From: Planctomycetia bacterium
GTDB taxonomy: Bacteria; Planctomycetota; Planctomycetia; Pirellulales; Thermoguttaceae
Assembly (NCBI GenBank): GCA_030539035.1
Contig: JAUNSU010000018.1
Span: 1-46,181 of the forward strand
Length of the DNA stretch: 46,181 bases
Reading direction: 5' to 3'
A program made the translations under genes and the position numbers. The notes below the pieces were generated by a model, which was not told the DNA's origin, ran no database searches, and saw nothing but the letters and a program-made list of their open reading frames with translations. Positions 41,611 through 46,181 of the stretch are shown in pieces (positions within the stretch are counted from its first letter, which is position 1; each line of letters starts with the position of its first letter).

Positions 41611-42560
41611 AGGGCAAACTCTCCTTTTTTTACCTTTTTTTTCAAGCGCTGTTTTTCTCATTCCTCTTCGGACCACCTTTGACACCTTATTCCGTTCGAA
41701 TCTTTCCCTGCTTCGATTCGAAGGAATGGTCTTTGATCGACAAATCGGTTTTCAAAAAACGCAAAACAAACTTTTTTCTTAACAGCGAATTCTTATCGGC
41801 AATATACTCTGCCGAAAAATCCTTCTTAAAAATCCGCCGCTTTTCTTTATCCGGCCCGGTGTAAGTTACCTTACCCTTGCCTTATGGCCCTAATATCGGT
41901 TTTATTCATTTCCCGCCTTGAGTTTTGTAATCGACTTTTTTTATAAAATCAAGAACTTTTCCCCTTTTCCGGTTTCTCTCTGTTAAGCTGGGACAAGTTT
42001 AACGAAAGTACCGTTTTTAAGGGCATTTAAACGATCCCCTCCCCGCTTCTCCTGAAAAAACGATTATAGGAATTTCATGCTATTTGCAATTTGCAAGACC
42101 GGTTTGAGGACTCTTTTTCCTTTCAATGCCGTTTATCCGAAAATTCGGAACTTCCGTGTTTCTCATCACTCTTTACCTGACAGAACTGAACGTCCGAAAA
42201 AAATATTTCCCCCTCCATTTTTCGATTTGAAGATGATAAACTCATTTTTCAATAGGCGATAAAGGGACAAGATCGAAAACGTTCGGAAACATGAAAAGTT
42301 TTCCGGCAGTCAGTATCATCGTTTTTAGCAGTTAAAATATGTATAGTAATCGTCAAAGTTTATCCAATTTGACCAGACGGTTTAATCGTCAAAGTTGTTT
42401 TCCGAGGGATTCGCACTCCTTCGCGAATCAGCTGCCTGTACATATTGTCAAAAAAACGGATACGATCTTTCATTTGGGAAATGAAGCGGAAAAAGGACAG
42501 GATGTCCGGTTGAATCGAAAGATAACGAATAAACATTTCATCAGTTTTTTCGGAGACCGT
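41611..42560. other. Long intergenic region upstream of ctpA, with a 14-bp direct repeat
   Basis: No convincing gene. A 61-codon plus-strand frame at 42077-42262 has AGGAA before its ATG but unusual Phe/Arg/Pro-rich composition; I leave it out. TAATCGTCAAAGTT occurs twice (42347-42360 and 42383-42396, 36 bp apart). A TTGAGT (18 bp) TATAAA promoter-like pair lies near 41920-41950. The frame upstream of the ctpA start is probably leader. Confidence 0.45.
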
Positions 42561-44372
42561 ATGTATTTAAGACATCTTGTTCATTCCTGTTTAACGATCC
42601 TTCTTCTGGTTCCCGCCGCGGTTTTCGCCGCCGACCGCGAAGCCGGGCCCCGATCAAGAGCCGTTCCCGCTCCCCTGATCACAACAAAAACGGAAGAAAC
42701 GACGGAAGTTCAACCGCTTCCGAAGATCCAGCCCCTTTTGTCGAACAGTCAAATACGGGAAACCGCCGATCTGGAAAAGATCCTTCAGCAAGGCGATGAT
42801 CTCTTCAAAAAGAAAGAATGGTGCGAAGCCCGCGTTTTCTATGAAAAAGCGGCCAAAGCCTATCCCGACAATAAAATCGTAGAAAAAAACTATATCAAAG
42901 CGCGATGCTGTCTTGAACTGAACTGCCGATACCGCGATTATACATTTTTGAGCATTCTCAAAGATACTTCCATGGACGAGGTTCGTCAACTATATAATGA
43001 GGTCTTTACCAACATTCAGACTTGGCATGTCGATACTCCGAACTGGCAAGGCCTGCTGGATCACGGAATCGACGGTCTGGAAATCGCTTTTGGCGAACCG
43101 CTCTTTCTCTCCAACTACGGAATTACCGAAAAGCAGGCGGAGATCCTTCGAAGATATTGCGATTCCCTGCGAGAAGCAAGCCGGAAAAGCGGGATCTATT
43201 CCGAAAAAGATCTCCAAAACTGGATCTTCAAAATCGCGGAACGGATCGCGGAACGGAACTCCATTACGGAAAAAGGGATCGTTCTGGAATTCATTTGCAG
43301 TATTACCTGTTCTCTGGATCCCTGGTCTTCCTTCCTCACGCCGGGCCAAATCCGGGATATTTATTCCATGATCGACGGGCATTTTGTCGGATTGGGGGTC
43401 GAATTGAAGGCATCCGGCAAGAATCTCCATATTGTTCGGGTCATCCCGGGAAGTCCGGCCGAAGTTGCCGGACTTGCAAAAGGAGAAAAAATTACCCATA
43501 TCGATGGGGTTTCCATTGAATCAATGAAAAATACGGAAGATACGGGCAATTTACTCCAGGGAAAAGAGGGAACCACGGTCTCTTTACATGTCCAGGGAGA
43601 AGATCAGCGAATCCGTAATGTCGTTGTCGAACGGCGCAGGGTCGACGTTCCCAGCGTGGAAAATATCCAGCTGCTCGGATCAAAAGAAGAAGGAGATCCG
43701 GTGGGATATGTCCGGATCTCCTGTTTCCAGAAAACAACGGCAAGCGAAATGATCGCCGCCCTTCATTATCTTCATCAGCAGGGAATGCAATGTCTTATCA
43801 TTGATCTTCGCCAAAATCCGGGCGGACTCCTTCAGGAAGCGATTGAAGTCAGCGATCTTTTCCTGGATCAGGGAATGATCGTCCGGACCCGAGGTCGATC
43901 GATTGATCGGCCGTATTATGCCCGATCGGAAAAGATCTGCTCGATTCCGCTCCTTGTTCTGATCGATGAGAACAGCGCAAGTGCTTCCGAGATCTTCGCC
44001 GGAGCGATCAAAGAGAACGGACGGGGACGAATCGTCGGGACACAAAGCTATGGAAAAGGAACTGTTCAGGCTCTGATCCGCCTCAAAGGGACCGGAGCGC
44101 AATATTTGATCCCGGGTCTGCGGCTCACAACAGAGAAATTTTATTCTCCGAACGGATCTCCCTACAGCGGGATCGGCGTTGCTCCCGATATATTGGTATC
44201 CGGAAAAACCGAGCAAAATCGATCAGACAGTCCTTATTTGGCGGCTCGGCCTGTTCAGATCAAATATACTGACGGCAAAATTCGGGCACTTTCCTCGAAG
44301 TACTCGAACGATCCCTGTTTAAACCGCGCATGGACCGAAGCACTGGATATCCTTACCGCAGGTAAAAATTAA
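42561..44372 (+). CDS. ctpA: Periplasmic carboxyl-terminal processing protease, S41 family
   Basis: 603 residues. Signal peptide MYLRHLVHSCLTILLLVPAAVFA. A TPR-like helical pair (GDDLFKKKEWCEARVFYEKA) precedes the protease. The PDZ domain contains GHFVGLGVELKASGKNL and IPGSPAEVAGLAKGEKITHI. The S41 catalytic domain follows, with LIIDLRQNPGG, the serine cluster in ENSASASEIFAGAI and the base lysine in SYGKGTVQ, ending with GVAPDILV. It trims or degrades exported proteins from the C-terminus. I chose the start at 42561, where CGGAGA is correctly placed and a signal peptide begins; the frame continues upstream to 42339 without a ribosome site. The N-terminal TPR-like part is an addition to the common CtpA layout. 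Confidence 0.9.
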   Translation: MYLRHLVHSCLTILLLVPAAVFAADREAGPRSRAVPAPLITTKTEETTEVQPLPKIQPLLSNSQIRETADLEKILQQGDDLFKKKEWCEARVFYEKAAKAYPDNKIVEKNYIKARCCLELNCRYRDYTFLSILKDTSMDEVRQLYNEVFTNIQTWHVDTPNWQGLLDHGIDGLEIAFGEPLFLSNYGITEKQAEILRRYCDSLREASRKSGIYSEKDLQNWIFKIAERIAERNSITEKGIVLEFICSITCSLDPWSSFLTPGQIRDIYSMIDGHFVGLGVELKASGKNLHIVRVIPGSPAEVAGLAKGEKITHIDGVSIESMKNTEDTGNLLQGKEGTTVSLHVQGEDQRIRNVVVERRRVDVPSVENIQLLGSKEEGDPVGYVRISCFQKTTASEMIAALHYLHQQGMQCLIIDLRQNPGGLLQEAIEVSDLFLDQGMIVRTRGRSIDRPYYARSEKICSIPLLVLIDENSASASEIFAGAIKENGRGRIVGTQSYGKGTVQALIRLKGTGAQYLIPGLRLTTEKFYSPNGSPYSGIGVAPDILVSGKTEQNRSDSPYLAARPVQIKYTDGKIRALSSKYSNDPCLNRAWTEALDILTAGKN

Positions 44373-44401
44373 GTAATATTGCCGAAAATACGTAAAAAGA
44401 C

Positions 44402-44430
44402 TTGATCTCTGCTGCGATTTGCAATATAAT
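44402..44430 (+). promoter_or_regulatory. Promoter of the zinc-ribbon protein gene
   Basis: TTGATC (44402-44407), a 17-bp spacer, then a perfect TATAAT (44425-44430), 49 bp before the start codon. Confidence 0.7.
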
Positions 44431-44479
44431 CCTGATATCGTAATGGATGCCAAAAACCTTTTTTCGGAGGAAAAATACG

Positions 44480-45163
44480 ATGTCTGTTCGCATTGTCTGT
44501 AAATTCTGCGGAAGCAATATCGACGCGCATGAAAAACTGCTGGGTCAAACGCGGCCTTGTCCCAAGTGCAAAAATCCGATCCTGATCGTTCCTGCACAGG
44601 ATACCAAAGTTCAGATCGCGGTCCCGCAAACGGTCCCGGTTCCCTCGGCCAACCCGGTCGATGAAGCTCCGGCGATCGGAAGCGCGGTCCGATACATCAA
44701 ACGTCTGATCCCCGGCGATCTCTATGTCATCGTCAATCATGAAAGAACGGTTGCCTACTGGAAAGCGGGCGACGGCTGGCTCTACAATATCGGAACCGGA
44801 TTCGTTTCCGCGAAAAGAAATATCAATGAGATCCCCGAACATGGTGAATACGTCCTTGTCGAAGGATTTGTCCATCAAACGGAAAACGGCCAACGGCTCA
44901 AAGGACTTCGCTTCTTTATGCTTGGCGGACCGGCCGTTCTCGTATCGATCGGACGATCGGAAACGGAAATTCTGGAAAAGATCGTTCGTCCCTGCTCTTT
45001 GACCCCGGCCAACAAACGCTTTTTCCTCAAATTTGTACGGGATCACTATTTTAATCAGTTTACGGAAGATTTCATGGACGCGGTCGAATTTTTGACCAAC
45101 GACGACGTCCATACCCGAGAGCTTGGCGACACTACCTCGCCGTCGGGCGTGGAACTTCAATGA
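44480..45163 (+). CDS. Zinc-ribbon protein, unknown function
   Basis: 227 residues. The N-terminal ~35 residues form a zinc ribbon: CKFCG, then CPKCKNPI, a CxxC-x18-CxxC spacing common in planctomycete proteins. A Pro/Val-rich linker (about 40-65) leads to a globular domain (about 70-225) with no family I recognise. Segments there read RYIKRLIPGDLYVIVNHE, VAYWKAGDGWLYNIGTGF and FFLKFVRDHYFNQFTEDF. There is no signal peptide, so it is probably cytosolic. GGAGG precedes the ATG at 44480; the 11-codon extension in the longer frame overlaps that site and is rejected. The stop is 3 bp from the stop of the convergent phosphodiesterase gene. Confidence 0.8.
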   Translation: MSVRIVCKFCGSNIDAHEKLLGQTRPCPKCKNPILIVPAQDTKVQIAVPQTVPVPSANPVDEAPAIGSAVRYIKRLIPGDLYVIVNHERTVAYWKAGDGWLYNIGTGFVSAKRNINEIPEHGEYVLVEGFVHQTENGQRLKGLRFFMLGGPAVLVSIGRSETEILEKIVRPCSLTPANKRFFLKFVRDHYFNQFTEDFMDAVEFLTNDDVHTRELGDTTSPSGVELQ

Positions 45164-45166
45164 TTT

Positions 45167-45967
45167 TCAGAGCAGACCCTGATCTTTAAGCAATTTCAGG
45201 GCCTTTCGCGTTTTATTGACCAGGGGAAACTCGACGCCGTCCTTGATCAATTGACAGATCTTTTGCGGATCATCTGTCCCGAACCAATTGATATGAACGC
45301 CCGCTTTTTTAAGATCCGCAATATTTTTCTCCGAGTATTTCGGAAGCGCATGCTGAAGCTGGATAAAATTGCACTTCCATTCGATCGTTTCCCAAACATA
45401 TTGATCGGTATCTTTTCGCCGCTGGACATTGCAGATCATAATTTCCGGGCAAACTTTGCGCGCTTCGAGCATCTGGACCCGTCCGCAGGTCAAAAAGGCC
45501 TGATGAAGACGTCCTTTTTCCCGGATCTTCAATGCGGTTTCTTCAGCCAGCCCGGGCAGGTCGCGAAGATGGACATTGATCCAAATATTTCTCGGAAGGG
45601 AATCAATCGCTTCATCGAAAGTCGGGATCTTTGTTCCTCTGAACTGTTCGCCGGTTTTGATTCCCGCGTCGAGGGCCCGCAGCTCTTTGAATGTAAGATC
45701 GACGACTTTTCCCTCGCCGTCGGTTGTCCGCTTCACATCATGATCGTGCATGATTACGAGAACACCGTCTTTGGATCGGGCAACATCGAACTCGATCTGC
45801 TGGGTTCCTGCCTTGACCGCAGCCTGAAAAGCGGGAACAGTATTCTCCGGATATCCCTCCATTTCTCCCCGATGGGAGCAGATTCCCTTGACCGGAAGCG
45901 CGTTTTCCGCCGCAAAAACCGAAGAAATAACACAGAAAACAAGCGAAACCGCCATTAAATACTTCAT
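45167..45967 (-). CDS. Exported glycerophosphodiester phosphodiesterase family protein
   Basis: 266 residues. Signal peptide MKYLMAVSLVFCVISSVFA. The TIM-barrel GDPD motifs are present: GICSHRGEMEGYPENTVPAF (catalytic His-Arg and Glu-Asn), QQIEFDVARSKDGVLVIMHD (metal ligands and the second His) and IPTFDEAIDSLP. The family splits glycerophosphodiesters into glycerol-3-phosphate and an alcohol; some exported planctomycete members act on other phosphodiesters. NINWFGTDD-like residues near the C-terminus (VHINWFGTDD) fit the last strand. I chose the start at 45967 because GAGG lies 6 bp upstream and the signal peptide begins there; a Met four codons upstream is possible. Confidence 0.9.
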   Translation of the reverse strand: MKYLMAVSLVFCVISSVFAAENALPVKGICSHRGEMEGYPENTVPAFQAAVKAGTQQIEFDVARSKDGVLVIMHDHDVKRTTDGEGKVVDLTFKELRALDAGIKTGEQFRGTKIPTFDEAIDSLPRNIWINVHLRDLPGLAEETALKIREKGRLHQAFLTCGRVQMLEARKVCPEIMICNVQRRKDTDQYVWETIEWKCNFIQLQHALPKYSEKNIADLKKAGVHINWFGTDDPQKICQLIKDGVEFPLVNKTRKALKLLKDQGLL

Positions 45968-46078
45968 TGATCGCCTCATTATTTTCAAAATTAAAGATCC
46001 GAAAACCGCGGAAAGAAAACCCGCCCTTCCCTCTCTATTATAATAAATCAAAAAACAAAAAAAAGAGGAGAGGAATAA

Positions 46079-46181
46079 TAGTGATTAGTGATTAGCGGGG
46101 AGAGGATTGCGAACATTAATCAATGGATCATTCCCTAATTCCGTTCGCTTCGCTCCCTCCATTACGGGCTTGCGGCTCCCC
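46079..46181. repeat. Repeat locus E, cut by the window edge
   Basis: TAGTGATTAGTGATTAGCGG opens it, and the final ~50 bp (TCCCTAATTCCGTTCGCTTC, GCTCCCTCCATTACGGGC, TTGCGGC) equal the end of locus D. This is the shortest form seen: an edge, ~30 bp of unique DNA, then the terminal module. It continues beyond the window. Confidence 0.82.

Noticed and set aside
42077-42262. 61-codon frame with AGGAA before its ATG
   Set aside because: Residue composition (Phe, Arg, Pro heavy) and codon use are unlike the neighbouring genes, and no domain is visible.
42339-42560. Upstream start for ctpA
   Set aside because: No Shine-Dalgarno sequence, no signal peptide at that end, and direct repeats suggest control DNA; 42561 has both a ribosome site and a leader peptide.

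Overview
The window looks like chromosomal DNA of a moderately AT-leaning Planctomycetota bacterium (PVC superphylum). The best marker is the small lysine-rich protein at 11434-11682, which has the hallmarks of the PVC 'small basic protein' signature family. Other hints are a Kdo-pathway arabinose-5-phosphate isomerase (so probably an LPS-type outer membrane), Tat-like leaders, Gfo/Idh/MocA and carbohydrate-esterase genes, a Ski2/Mtr4-like helicase and an extremely cysteine-rich secreted protein. A gut or other anaerobic planctomycete would fit, but that is inference. No phage, integrase, transposase, plasmid or CRISPR gene was seen.

Layout. 0.4-3.4 kb (minus): DegT-type aminotransferase and Gfo/Idh/MocA oxidoreductase, then a small secreted VOC-like protein. 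3.6-5.1 kb: a possible XseB-like mini gene, tRNA-Val, a small membrane protein and repeat locus A. 5.2-8.6 kb (plus): kpsF-type isomerase and a large secreted esterase. 8.6-13.8 kb (minus): Fe-S flavoprotein, secreted carbohydrate esterase, PVC small basic protein and ilvD. 14-20.2 kb (plus): HAD phosphatase plus helicase, then a SpoIIE/RsbU-type phosphatase with a frameshifted lipoprotein. 20.6-21.7 kb: Tat-exported PIG-L deacetylase. 21.6-27.5 kb (minus): operon of a C26 hydrolase without its nucleophile, a degenerate AnmK homologue, argH and dinG. 27.7-29.4 kb: a broken small gene, AroH chorismate mutase, a probable new structured RNA and tRNA-Pro. 29.5-31.5 kb: groES-groEL. 31.9-36 kb: fumC-pyrG-lplA. 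36.2-38.1 kb: tRNA-Ser, an RpiB-family isomerase and an enolase-superfamily gene. 38.8-46 kb: BASS transporter, cysteine-rich protein, CtpA-type protease, zinc-ribbon protein and a glycerophosphodiesterase.

Most of it is housekeeping metabolism: branched-chain amino acids, arginine, chorismate, CTP, fumarate, lipoate and folding, mixed with envelope and carbohydrate genes. Sigma-70 promoters are unusually easy to read (many with 16-17 bp spacers and near-consensus hexamers), and they help to delimit transcription units. None of the three tRNAs encodes its CCA end.

The two strongest unexplained signals are (i) a ~365-nt minus-strand transcript at 28615-28988, with its own promoter, rho-independent terminator and many nested or long-range helices but no convincing reading frame, and (ii) a modular family of dispersed intergenic repeats at five loci or more, sharing a TTAGTGATTAG-type edge and interchangeable internal modules.
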